Of a stretch of 64,000 bases of DNA, positions 32,756 to 40,085 are shown one piece after another. The DNA lies in assembly GCA_027451345.1 (NCBI GenBank), contig DAIDJO010000043.1, positions 1 through 64,000 of the forward strand, written 5' to 3'. This DNA is from Solirubrobacterales bacterium (GTDB lineage Bacteria; Actinomycetota; Thermoleophilia; Solirubrobacterales; Solirubrobacteraceae). The position numbers and the translations under genes are program-made. The notes beneath the pieces are model-generated. The model made no database searches and had not been told where the DNA came from. It saw only the letters and a list, made by a program, of their open reading frames with translations. Numbering within the stretch: position 1 is the first letter of the stretch; the number at the start of each line of letters is the position of its first letter.

Positions 32756-33628
32756 GGACAGGGTCGCCAGCACACGATTCATCACCGCCGTGGTCAGTCT
32801 CGCCTGCTCCGTCGCCGGCGCGGCGGCGTGGATGGCCAACTGCTGCTCGGTCCTGTCGGCGAGTTCCGGAAGGGCATGACGCACGAGCACGGTACACGTG
32901 CCGGCCAACGCGCGGGTCGCCTCAGGATCGACCGTCCAGATCAGTTCGAAGCTGCGCGAGCGGGCGGCCGCATGCACGTTCGACGACGCCTGCTCGCGCG
33001 CCACCATGCTGATCGACGAGCGGCCCCCGTAGATGACGAGCGCCCACTCGCGGGCGAGCGGCTGGCGCCGGCTGATCGGGACCTCCGCGGGGCCGTCCGC
33101 CTCCTCTCCCGATTCACCGCCGTGCGGGTCGCCGCCTCCGTGCGCCCGGACCCGATCGAAGTCCGCGAACACGGCCGCGACACGAGCCCCCGCCGCGAGC
33201 TCGCGCCAGCGGGCCTCGGAGCTGCGGTAGAACCCCTCGCGCTGAAAGCAGGCGAACATCACCCGCGCCTCCGCCCGGGCGAGCATCTCGTCCTCGATCG
33301 CACGGCTGAGCGCGACCAGAACCGGCTTGCGCACGACCCGGGACTGCAGATCGGGGCGCAGGTCGCTCAGGGAGGAGAACAGCGACACCTCCTCGGGGTC
33401 GGGCGGCGTCTGCGCCCGCGCGATCGCCGCCGGCAGCGAGAGTCCCACCTGACGCAGCATCAGCACCCGTTCGACGAGCCCGGCCTGCTCCGCCGAGTAC
33501 CGGCGGTGGCCGTTCTCCGTGCGCTGCGGCTCGGGAAAGCCGTAGCGCCGTTCCCACATCCGGAGGGTCGGTTCGGCGACGCCGGTGCGAGCCACGACAT
33601 CGCCGATCGTGAGGTCAAACCTGGACAA
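32753..33628 (-). CDS. MerR-family regulator with DICT sensory domain
   Basis: A 291-residue regulator. The N-terminal MerR helix-turn-helix (about 4-72) shows TIGDVVARTGVAEPTLRMWERRYGFPEPQRTENGHRRY. The C-terminal part (about 100-235) resembles the DICT domain, associated with light-response signalling (VALSRAIEDEMLARAEARVMFACFQREGFYRSSEARW). No cobalamin motif of CarH/LitR is visible. The start is a TTG at 33628, as no ATG or GTG precedes the HTH and upstream sequence belongs to the divergent gene. It lies between the lipid operon and the divergent epimerase. Confidence 0.78.
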   Translation of the reverse strand: MSRFDLTIGDVVARTGVAEPTLRMWERRYGFPEPQRTENGHRRYSAEQAGLVERVLMLRQVGLSLPAAIARAQTPPDPEEVSLFSSLSDLRPDLQSRVVRKPVLVALSRAIEDEMLARAEARVMFACFQREGFYRSSEARWRELAAGARVAAVFADFDRVRAHGGGDPHGGESGEEADGPAEVPISRRQPLAREWALVIYGGRSSISMVAREQASSNVHAAARSRSFELIWTVDPEATRALAGTCTVLVRHALPELADRTEQQLAIHAAAPATEQARLTTAVMNRVLATLS

Positions 33629-33645
33629 GGTGTATAAGCTTACCT
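33628..33645. promoter_or_regulatory. Divergent MerR-type promoter/operator (AGGT-N10-ACCT)
   Basis: The 21-bp gap between merR and the epimerase contains AGGT-gtataagctt-ACCT, an 18-bp interrupted dyad of the size MerR dimers bind, with an inner palindrome taagctta. TATAAG for the plus strand is embedded in it. It touches the TTG start of merR and ends 5 bp before the epimerase ATG. Autoregulation and light-responsive control of the epimerase gene are inferred. Confidence 0.4.
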
Positions 33646-33649
33646 GTAC

Positions 33650-34567
33650 ATGGCGAAAATCGTGATCACGGGAGCGACCGGAACGATCGGCAGCGCCGTC
33701 TGCCGCGCGCTGCTGGCGCGCGGCGACCAGCCGGTCGCGCTGTCCCGCAACCCCAGCGCGTCGACCGCCCGGCTGCCGGAGGGCGTCGAATGGCACACCT
33801 GGGCCGACCCGCTCACCACCCCTCCGCCCACCGAGGCGCTCTCGGGCGCCGACGGGGTCATCCACCTCCTCGGCGAGCCGGTGTCGGAGCGCTGGACCCC
33901 GGAGGCGAAGCGGCGGATCCGCGACTCGCGCGTCCTCTCCACCCGGAACCTCGCCGCCGCCCTGCGCGACCTCGCCGGCGAGCACCGCCCGCGGGTGCTC
34001 GTCTCGCAGTCCGCGACCGGGTACTACGGACCGCGTGGGTCAGAGGAGCTCGACGAGCGGGCGCCCGCCGGAGACGACTTCCTCGCCGGCGTCGTCGCCG
34101 CCTGGGAACAGGAGGCGCTCGCCGCCGCGGCCGACACACGGGTCGTCGTGACCCGAACGGGCGTCGTGCTGTCCCCCAGCGGCGGCGCGCTCGCCAAGAT
34201 GCTGCCGTTCTTCCGCGCCGGCATCGGCGGCCCCGTGGCGGGCGGACGGCAGTTCGTCCCCTGGATCCACATCGACGACGTCGTCTCCGCGCTCCTGCAC
34301 TGCGTGGATCGGCCGGACGCCACCGGCCCGGTCAACCTCACCGCACCCCACCCCGTGAACAACGCCGAACTCTCGCGGGCCCTCGGCCGCGCGCTCCACC
34401 GACCCGCGGTGCTCCCGGTGCCGGGCTTCGCCCTGCGCCTCCTGTACGGGGAGATGTCGGTGATCGTCACCACCGGCCAGCGCGTGGTCCCCCGCCGGCT
34501 CGAGGAGCTCGGCTTCCGCTTCAACCACCCGGAGATCGAGCCGGCGCTGCGTGACGTCCTGAGCTAG
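33650..34567 (+). CDS. TIGR01777-family epimerase (SDR/DUF1731)
   Basis: A 305-residue extended short-chain dehydrogenase-like protein. N-terminal NAD(P) motif VITGATGTIGSAVCRALL; then GADGVIHLLGEPV, SATGYYGPRG (YxxxK-like region altered), VVVTRTGVVLSPSGGAL and the C-terminal DUF1731 segment FRFNHPEIEPALRDVL. The enzymatic role is unknown for the family, but it is frequently found in light/oxidative-stress clusters with COG2907, DUF1365 and photolyase genes. Translated with the next SRPBCC gene (3-bp gap). Confidence 0.88.
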   Translation: MAKIVITGATGTIGSAVCRALLARGDQPVALSRNPSASTARLPEGVEWHTWADPLTTPPPTEALSGADGVIHLLGEPVSERWTPEAKRRIRDSRVLSTRNLAAALRDLAGEHRPRVLVSQSATGYYGPRGSEELDERAPAGDDFLAGVVAAWEQEALAAAADTRVVVTRTGVVLSPSGGALAKMLPFFRAGIGGPVAGGRQFVPWIHIDDVVSALLHCVDRPDATGPVNLTAPHPVNNAELSRALGRALHRPAVLPVPGFALRLLYGEMSVIVTTGQRVVPRRLEELGFRFNHPEIEPALRDVLS

Positions 34568-34570
34568 ACG

Positions 34571-35023
34571 ATGAGCCCGCAGACCTTCCACGCCGAACAG
34601 CGCATCGCGCGACCGCTCCCGGTCGTCTTCGACTTCTTCTCCCGCGCCTCGAACCTCGAAGCGATCACGCCACCCTGGCTCAGCTTCTCGATCCTCGGCA
34701 CCGAGCCCGACGAGGTGCGGGTCGGCACCGTGATCCCATACCGGTTGCGCCTGCACGGCATCCCGCTCATCTGGGTGTCCCAGATCGAGGAGTTCGAGCC
34801 CGAGCGGGTGTTCGTCGACCGTCAGCTCATCGGGCCCTACAAGCAGTGGCTGCACCGTCACGAGTTCGAGGCCGACGGCGACGGGACCCTAATCCGGGAC
34901 ATCGTGCGCTACGAGCTGCCGCTCGGGCGGCTCGGCGCGCTGGCGGAGCAGCTGTTCGTTCGACGCGACGTGCGCCGGATCTTCGAGCACCGGCGCGCGA
35001 CGATCGAGCGGCTGCTGGCCTGA
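34571..35023 (+). CDS. SRPBCC (START-like) ligand-binding protein
   Basis: A 150-residue protein with the helix-grip fold of the polyketide cyclase/START superfamily: EQRIARPLPVVFDFFSRASNLEAITPPWLSF at the N-terminus, WVSQIEEFEPERVFVDRQLIGPYKQWLHRHEFE mid-way, and a long C-terminal helix. These proteins bind hydrophobic ligands such as lipids or isoprenoids. It is paired with the TIGR01777 epimerase and converges with rskA (2-bp gap). Confidence 0.88.
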   Translation: MSPQTFHAEQRIARPLPVVFDFFSRASNLEAITPPWLSFSILGTEPDEVRVGTVIPYRLRLHGIPLIWVSQIEEFEPERVFVDRQLIGPYKQWLHRHEFEADGDGTLIRDIVRYELPLGRLGALAEQLFVRRDVRRIFEHRRATIERLLA

Positions 35024-35025
35024 GC

Positions 35026-35718
35026 TCAGGCCAGCCGGGCGACGATCACCGGCGTGTGCGTCGGCCGGGCGGTGCCGCCGAGCGGTTCCGGGGTGACGAG
35101 CACCGCGCTGCCGCCACGGACGCGCCCGGGGATCCCGACGTCCGCGTTCCCCGCGGCGTTCACGCCGAACAGCACGCTCGCCGGGATCGGCGCGGCGTGC
35201 CCCGACTGCAGCCAGACCTCGTAGACGTGGCCCGCTCCCGGTGGGGTGAGGTGCCGCACGAGCAGCTCAGCTCGGCCGGCGGCGACCCGCAGCTGCGCGC
35301 TGCCCGAGATCCCGATGAGGCTCGCCTGGACGACCGTGGCCGCGACGCCGCCGCCGACTCCGACCACGGCCACGGCGCCCCCCGCCGCGGCGGCGAGCCC
35401 AACCGCCGCCGCCACGACACGCTCGCGCACCCGCGGCCGACCGAGGAGTTGTCGCCCGTGCGCGCGACCCCTCGGCTCCCGGCGCACATCGCGCATCACC
35501 TGGCGGCGAACCCCCCCGGGCAGCTCGTACTGATGGACCGCGAGCGGCAGCGCCTGCACGACGCCGCCGAGCGCCTCGACCTCGTCGCGGCACACCGCGC
35601 AACCGCGCATGTGGCGACGAAACGCCTCAGCCTCCTGGGGCTCGAGCGCGCCGAGCGCGTAGGCCGCGGCGTCACCGCCGCACTCTGGGGTTCCTGACAT
35701 CGACGCTCGCTCCATCAT
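35026..35718 (-). CDS. Anti-sigma factor, RskA/zf-HC2 type
   Basis: A 230-residue membrane protein. The cytoplasmic zinc-binding anti-sigma domain has the H-x3-C-x2-C motif (His36, Cys40, Cys43 in RHMRGCAVC). One transmembrane helix follows (about 98-130, ERVVAAAVGLAAAAGGAVAVV), then an extracytoplasmic RskA domain of about 95 residues with GHVYEVWLQSG and VGIPGRV. It presumably holds the adjacent ECF sigma and releases it on signal. The ATG overlaps the sigma stop (ATGA). Confidence 0.9.
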   Translation of the reverse strand: MMERASMSGTPECGGDAAAYALGALEPQEAEAFRRHMRGCAVCRDEVEALGGVVQALPLAVHQYELPGGVRRQVMRDVRREPRGRAHGRQLLGRPRVRERVVAAAVGLAAAAGGAVAVVGVGGGVAATVVQASLIGISGSAQLRVAAGRAELLVRHLTPPGAGHVYEVWLQSGHAAPIPASVLFGVNAAGNADVGIPGRVRGGSAVLVTPEPLGGTARPTHTPVIVARLA

Positions 35719-36299
35719 GGTAGGACCCCAGCGTCGGCGAGCGAGATCCGCAGCTTCCCGAGGCCGAGGCGCATGCGCCCCTTCACGGTGCCGGCGGGAA
35801 GGGAGAGGAGATCAGCGATCTGCTGATGGGTGAACCCGCCGTAGTAGGCGAGCTCGATCACCTGCCGCTGCTCATCGGGCAGATCATCCAGCGCCGCCCG
35901 GACGCGCTCGGCGTCAGCGCGGCGCTCGACCTCGACCTCGGTCAGCTCGGGCGCGGCGAGCCGCTCGGCGGCCGGGCTCTCCTCCAGGGAGCTGGCCCGC
36001 CGCACGCTCTCGCGCCGGAACGAGTCGATCGCCCGATTGTGCACCGCGCTGAGCACCCAGGACCGCACGCTGCCGCGCGACTGGTCGTACCGCCCCCCCG
36101 CCCGCCAGAGCGACAGAAACGCCTCCTGGACGATGTCCTCGGCGCGAGCCCGCGTCCCGCACATGCGGTAGGCGAGTGAGAAGGCCGGGCCGCCGTGGCG
36201 GTCGACGAGAACCTCGAACGCGCGGGCGTCGCCGTCGCGCACGCGCTGCATGAGATCCTCGTCGGCGAGCTCCCTGAGGTTACGCCGCTGGCTGAACAT
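35715..36299 (-). CDS. sigK: ECF RNA polymerase sigma factor, SigK-like
   Basis: A 194-residue ECF sigma factor. Region 2 spans LMQRVRDGDARAFEVLVDRHGGPAFSLAYRM to GSVRSWVLSAVHNRAIDSFRR, including AEDIVQEAFLSLWR. Region 4 is LPDEQRQVIELAYYGGFTHQQIADLLSLPAGTVKGRMRLGL. Its 4-bp coupling to an RskA-like anti-sigma gene and the nearby cfa, DUF1365 and COG2907 genes repeat the SigK locus of mycobacteria, on which the symbol is based. Its promoter carries the motif TGATCC-N16-CGTA shared with two other units, so positive autoregulation is likely. Confidence 0.9.
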   Translation of the reverse strand: MFSQRRNLRELADEDLMQRVRDGDARAFEVLVDRHGGPAFSLAYRMCGTRARAEDIVQEAFLSLWRAGGRYDQSRGSVRSWVLSAVHNRAIDSFRRESVRRASSLEESPAAERLAAPELTEVEVERRADAERVRAALDDLPDEQRQVIELAYYGGFTHQQIADLLSLPAGTVKGRMRLGLGKLRISLADAGVLP

Positions 36300-36309
36300 A
36301 TATCGCTGA

Positions 36310-36335
36310 TACGCAGCCGTGGGGTGACCGGATCA
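36310..36335 (-). promoter_or_regulatory. Putative autoregulated ECF-sigma promoter of sigK-rskA
   Basis: Minus-strand TGATCC (36335-36330) and CGTA (36313-36310) separated by 16 nt, the same as at 32755 and 27244. The CGTA ends 10 bp before the sigK start codon, so the transcript would be almost leaderless. Confidence 0.65.
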
Positions 36336-36355
36336 CCTGCCGAGGCGGCGCGGAA

Positions 36356-37051
36356 TCAGGCGGAGGCGCCGGCTGCGCTCGACGCGAAGAGCGTCGTGAT
36401 CTGGTTCTCGAGGCCGGGATCGAGGATCAGGAGCACCTGATCGCCCGCGGCGATCACCGAATCGGGCTTCGGCACGAAGCCCCGCCCGGAGCGGAGGACC
36501 GAGATCACCAGTGCACCGTCCGGCAACGCGATCTCCTGCACCTGCTTGCCGACCGCGAGCGATCCCTCGAGCACCTCGAGCTCGATGATCTCCAGGTGCT
36601 CCTCCTCGAGCGCGAGCAGCTGGACCAGCCCGTACTCCGGCACCTCGTGCTCGATCAGGCGCAGGATCAGGTCGGTGGCCGACACCGCCGGCTGGATGCC
36701 GAGCATCTTGAAATGGGTGAGGTTGCGGGGATTGTTGACCCGGGCCACGATCCGCTGGACGCCGTACTTCTCCTTCGCCACCTGGCTGATGAGGATGTTG
36801 TCCTCGTCGTCACCGGTGACCGCGATCACCAGGTCGGCGCGCTGGATGCCCGCGCGCTCGAGCACCCAGAGCTCACTCGCGTCGCCGTACTGCACGGCGT
36901 GCTCCAGCTCCTGCTCGACGACTCGGAACCGGTCGTGGTTGGACTCGATCAGCGTGACCTCACGGTCCTTGGCGATCAGCTCCCGCGCGAGGTTCCAGCC
37001 GACCTTGCCGGCCCCCGCGATGATGACGTACATGTCGCTCTCGGATCCCAT
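36356..37051 (-). CDS. TrkA-type potassium transport regulator (RCK, N and C domains)
   Basis: A 231-residue (or 225 from the ATG at 37033) cytoplasmic gating subunit of a Trk/Ktr potassium system. The NAD-binding Rossmann motif is MYVIIAGAGKVGWNLARELI, with VIAVTGDDEDNILISQVAKEKYG. A TrkA-C domain follows (GSLAVGKQVQEIALPDGALVISVLRSGRGFVPKPDSVIAAGDQVLLI). It follows a single-domain TrkA by 5 bp, the CeoB/CeoC arrangement of actinobacteria. The membrane channel is not in the window. Confidence 0.92.
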   Translation of the reverse strand: MGSESDMYVIIAGAGKVGWNLARELIAKDREVTLIESNHDRFRVVEQELEHAVQYGDASELWVLERAGIQRADLVIAVTGDDEDNILISQVAKEKYGVQRIVARVNNPRNLTHFKMLGIQPAVSATDLILRLIEHEVPEYGLVQLLALEEEHLEIIELEVLEGSLAVGKQVQEIALPDGALVISVLRSGRGFVPKPDSVIAAGDQVLLILDPGLENQITTLFASSAAGASA

Positions 37052-37056
37052 CGCGC

Positions 37057-37479
37057 TCACAGCGTCAGCAGCATCTGCTCGGCCTGCTCGATGGCGACCT
37101 GGGTCGGACAGATCGTCCGCAGCCCCTGCTCGGCGTACCACGCGGCGCGGGCCGGGTCGGCGACGCGCACGACCACCTTGGGCACCTGGAAACGCCGCTG
37201 CGCGATCTGGGAGATGACGAGGTTCGTGTTGTCTCCGCTCGTGGCGGCCATGAAGACATCCGCCCGCTCGATGCCGGCCGCGATCAGGCCGTCGACCTCG
37301 AGCGCGGTCCCGACCGTGAACTGGCCGCCGGCATCCTCCCACGTCGAGGTCTGATCACGGTCGAGTCGCTCGTGCGAGAGCGGATCGATGTCCATCACCG
37401 ACACCTCGTGGCCGGCGTCAAGCGCGCGCTTGGCCACAGCCGAGCCGACCCGCCCGCATCCGACGATCAGGATGAACAT
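37057..37479 (-). CDS. TrkA-N domain potassium regulator (single domain)
   Basis: A 140-residue RCK-N protein: MFILIVGCGRVGSAVAKRALDAGHEVSVMD, ATSGDNTNLVISQIAQRRFQVPKVVVRVADPARA. It lacks the TrkA-C domain and probably forms a hetero-oligomer with the following gene. The start is the ATG at 37479; the longer track ORF is out of context. TACAGT ends 6 nt before this ATG, implying a leaderless message. Confidence 0.92.
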   Translation of the reverse strand: MFILIVGCGRVGSAVAKRALDAGHEVSVMDIDPLSHERLDRDQTSTWEDAGGQFTVGTALEVDGLIAAGIERADVFMAATSGDNTNLVISQIAQRRFQVPKVVVRVADPARAAWYAEQGLRTICPTQVAIEQAEQMLLTL

Positions 37480-37485
37480 GGCTGC

Positions 37486-37491
37486 ACTGTA
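37486..37491 (-). promoter_or_regulatory. Putative -10 of leaderless trkA transcript (TACAGT-N6-ATG)
   Basis: The minus-strand hexamer TACAGT is 6 nt before the ATG at 37479. It lies in the 19-bp gap after the DUF1844-like gene. Confidence 0.45.
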
Positions 37492-37498
37492 CCGACGA

Positions 37499-37969
37499 TC
37501 ACTGTCCCGGCACCCACAGCCGCCCGCTGCGCTGGGCCGGGCCCGGCTCGTCCGACTTCGGACCCTCGCCGGCTGGGCCGGGCGCACCGGCTGCCGTCCC
37601 CGCCCCGGGCGCGGGCTCCTGGCTCGCCCCGGGCTCCGGTGCCGGCGGCGGCGTCCCGCCCTGCGCCTGCACGAAGGCGAGCTGGAGCTGCGAGAGCGCA
37701 TCCCGGATCGGAGCGACCTGCTGCGGGGCGATCTGCTCGATCTGAGGCATCAGCGCCCGGACCGAGTCGATCGCCAGCTGCACCTGGCCGAGATCCCGCT
37801 CATCCTCGGTGCCCGACATCAGCCCGGTGCGTCGCATCCCCAGGTTGACCATCGTCACGACGTTCTCGAGCACCACGTGCTCCACCCGGACGCGCTTGAT
37901 CTCCTGCTCGTAGGCCGCCCGCAGCTGCTCCTCCGAGAGCTGTCCGGGATCAGGAATGTCTCCCGCCAT
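37499..37969 (-). CDS. DUF1844-like protein with Pro/Ala-rich tail
   Basis: A 156-residue soluble protein. The N-terminal 100 residues are helical (VRVEHVVLENVVTMVNLGMRR, DLGQVQLAIDSVRALMPQIEQ, IRDALSQLQLAFVQAQG), matching the arrangement of the small DUF1844 family. A disordered Pro/Ala/Gly tail of about 50 residues follows. Function unknown. Its ATG overlaps the GCS2 stop by one base (TGATG), so it is translationally coupled to it. Confidence 0.7.
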   Translation of the reverse strand: MAGDIPDPGQLSEEQLRAAYEQEIKRVRVEHVVLENVVTMVNLGMRRTGLMSGTEDERDLGQVQLAIDSVRALMPQIEQIAPQQVAPIRDALSQLQLAFVQAQGGTPPPAPEPGASQEPAPGAGTAAGAPGPAGEGPKSDEPGPAQRSGRLWVPGQ

Positions 37970-39132
37970 CAGTTCACCTCCACGGTGCGTTGGGCACTTG
38001 CAGCATACGTCGACCGGGTCGCCTCGACGGTCGAGGCATACGCCTCGGCGAGGCTCATCCCCTCGGTGAGCAGCGCCCGCTGGCGCTGCGCGCCGTTGGC
38101 ACTCGGCAGCGAGACGGCGATCCCGAGTTCCTGTCGCATCGGCGCGGTCCATTCGAGCAGCCGATCCGTCGCGGCCCGCGCCGGGTAGGCGCGCCCGCTG
38201 TCGAGCTCGAGCAGCTCGCCGTCCAGCCCATACCGAATCGCCCGCCACATGTTCTCCTCGATCAGCCGAGCCGGCAGGTCGACGTGCGGCCGCCCCTCGT
38301 CGGCATCGCGGGCCGCCTGCGCCACGCAGGCGACGATCAGTCCGTGGAGCGCGTCGGCCTCGCCGGCCGTCGCCTGCGTATCGCAGATCCGGACCTCGAC
38401 CGTGCCGAAGCTGAGATGCGGACGCACCGACCACCACACCTGCGTGTACTCGACGATCGAGCGGGTCCGCACGAGGAACTCGATGTACTCGGCGAACGCC
38501 CGCCACGTTCCGAACGGATCGGGCACGCCGCACCGCGGGAAGCTCTTGGTGAAGATCTGCGAGCGCATGCTGTGCAACCCCGCATCGCGCCCCTCGAGGA
38601 ACGGCGAGTTCGCCGAGATCGCGAGCAGCAGAGGCAGCACGGGCCGCAGCCGGTCGCACACCTCGATCGCGCGGTCCGCGCCACGGATCCCGACGTGCAC
38701 GTGCACCGAGAACGTGTTGTTGCGCCACGCGACGTACTTCAGGCCCTCCTCGACACGGTGGTAATGCTCGGTGTCGATGATCCGCTGCTCGCGGTAATCC
38801 GCCCACGGGTGGGTTCCGGTCGCCCCGAGCAGCACGCCCTGCGTGTCGGCCAGCGCGAAGAGCCGGCGACGGGCCTCGTGCTGCTTCGCCTGCGCGATGG
38901 CGAGCGTCTCGCCCCGGCCGGAGCGAATCTCGATCTCCGAGGAGATCAGCTCCCCGGCGATCGCCCCCGCCAGCACGGCGTCGGGCTGGGCGGCGTCCCG
39001 CAGCGCCTCGAACCGCTGCGTGAGGTCGAGGTCGGCCGGATCGAGGATGGCGAACTCCTCCTCGAGGCCGACCGTGAAGTCGGTCGCCTGCTCGAAGCGA
39101 GCGCGGCCGCTGACGAGATCGATTTCGCTCAA
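37969..39132 (-). CDS. Carboxylate-amine ligase, GCS2/YbdK family
   Basis: A 387-residue ATP-dependent ligase of the glutamate-cysteine ligase type 2 family. VGLEEEFAILDPADLDL carries the conserved Glu triad, and HVHVGIRGADRAIEVCDRLRPVLPLLLAISANSPF is diagnostic, with RPHLSFGTVEVRICDTQ towards the C-terminus. It may make gamma-glutamylcysteine or a related amide (ergothioneine-type EgtA is a relative); the product is not certain. It overlaps rex by 4 bp, linking it to redox control. Confidence 0.9.
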   Translation of the reverse strand: MSEIDLVSGRARFEQATDFTVGLEEEFAILDPADLDLTQRFEALRDAAQPDAVLAGAIAGELISSEIEIRSGRGETLAIAQAKQHEARRRLFALADTQGVLLGATGTHPWADYREQRIIDTEHYHRVEEGLKYVAWRNNTFSVHVHVGIRGADRAIEVCDRLRPVLPLLLAISANSPFLEGRDAGLHSMRSQIFTKSFPRCGVPDPFGTWRAFAEYIEFLVRTRSIVEYTQVWWSVRPHLSFGTVEVRICDTQATAGEADALHGLIVACVAQAARDADEGRPHVDLPARLIEENMWRAIRYGLDGELLELDSGRAYPARAATDRLLEWTAPMRQELGIAVSLPSANGAQRQRALLTEGMSLAEAYASTVEATRSTYAASAQRTVEVN

Positions 39133-39779
39133 GCCAGGTAGAAGTAGAGCGCGTACAGCAGGTCAACGGCCGGGCTCGAAGCGTGCACCGTCACCTCCGG
39201 AGGCGTGTGCAGGAGCGCCTCCGTGTAGTTGAAGAGCACCTTCACGCCAACCTCGACGAGGTCGTCCGCGACGCCCTGCGCGACCGCGGAGGGCAGCGCC
39301 AGCACCGCGACGACGACCTCCTCGTCGCGGATCACGTCGCGCATCTCGTCGTAGTGGCGGACGACGAGGTTGCCGACGCGGGTCCCGACCTTCGCCGGAT
39401 CGGTGTCGAACAGCGCGACCACGCTGAAGCCATGGTCGGCGAAGATGTCGGAGCCGGCGATCGCCGTGCCGAGGTTGCCCGCCCCGAACAGCGCGATGTT
39501 GTGCTGGCCCGAGGTGCGCAGGATCTGACGGATCTCGCCGATCAACGCGTCGACGTTGTATCCCACGCCCCGCTTGCCGAACTTGCCGAAGCCGGACAGG
39601 TCACGCCGGATCTGCGTCGAGTTGACGTGCGTATAGTCCGCCAGCTCCTGCGAGCTGATCGTCTCCTTGCCCATCTTGCGAGCCTGGGTGAGCACCATCA
39701 GGTAGCGCGAGAGCCGCGCCGCCACGCCCAGCCCGAGCTTCTCGCCGGACCCCTCGAGTTCCTGGCCCTCGGTCGTCAT
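39129..39779 (-). CDS. rex: Redox-sensing transcriptional repressor Rex
   Basis: A 216-residue NADH/NAD+-responsive repressor. The winged helix has RLSRYLMVLTQARKMGKETISSQELADYTHVNSTQIRRDLSGFGKFGKRGVGYNV; the Rossmann domain has ALFGAGNLGTAIA. The C-terminal domain-swap helix is AVDLLYALYFYLA. Minus-strand TAGAGT 9 nt before the ATG is the likely -10. No clear Rex operator (TTGTGAA-N4-TTCACAA) is in its promoter. Confidence 0.96.
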   Translation of the reverse strand: MTTEGQELEGSGEKLGLGVAARLSRYLMVLTQARKMGKETISSQELADYTHVNSTQIRRDLSGFGKFGKRGVGYNVDALIGEIRQILRTSGQHNIALFGAGNLGTAIAGSDIFADHGFSVVALFDTDPAKVGTRVGNLVVRHYDEMRDVIRDEEVVVAVLALPSAVAQGVADDLVEVGVKVLFNYTEALLHTPPEVTVHASSPAVDLLYALYFYLA

Positions 39780-39809
39780 GAGGTTCTCACTCTACTGACG
39801 CGAGCCCCG

Positions 39810-40085
39810 TCATTTCGGTTCGGTGAGCAGCCGCTCGAGGCGGTGCGGGTCGACGAACAGCTCGAACACGACCACGCCGTCGAGCTCCACCACCGGAATC
39901 CGCTCGAGGTACTGTGCGAACCACGCGTCGTCGGACTCGATGTCGCGCTGTTCGAGCTCGAACGGGACGCGCTCGCGCACCGCCTCGATCGCGCCGATGG
40001 CGTCCTCGCATAGGTGACACCCGGGCCGCCCGTAGACGATGAGGGTGCGTCCGGGGGGTGGTCCAGCGGGACCACCCCCGGTCAC
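39810..40085 (-). CDS. Glutaredoxin-like protein (DUF836/thioredoxin fold)
   Basis: A 91-residue thioredoxin-fold protein with redox motif GCHLCEDA (CxxC, about residues 22-25), a cis-Pro in RIPVVELDG and a short final helix. It probably reduces a small partner or acts as a glutaredoxin. GTG start at 40085 overlaps the tsaD stop by 4 bp. Its first codons (Gly/Pro-rich, MTGGGPAGPPPG) are formed by a perfect hairpin in the DNA. Confidence 0.88.
   Translation of the reverse strand: MTGGGPAGPPPGRTLIVYGRPGCHLCEDAIGAIEAVRERVPFELEQRDIESDDAWFAQYLERIPVVELDGVVVFELFVDPHRLERLLTEPK
40054..40079. terminator. Perfect 11-bp hairpin within the first codons of the glutaredoxin gene
   Basis: gggggtggtcc and ggaccaccccc flank a 4-nt loop, 3 bp after the tsaD stop codon. 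It could attenuate transcription after tsaD or block ribosome entry to the glutaredoxin gene. There is no U-tract, so termination is uncertain. Confidence 0.4.

Noticed and set aside
33628-33985. N-terminal extension of the MerR-DICT protein as in the track ORF
   Set aside because: The added 119 residues are antisense to the epimerase and low-complexity; the MerR HTH begins right after the TTG at 33628.
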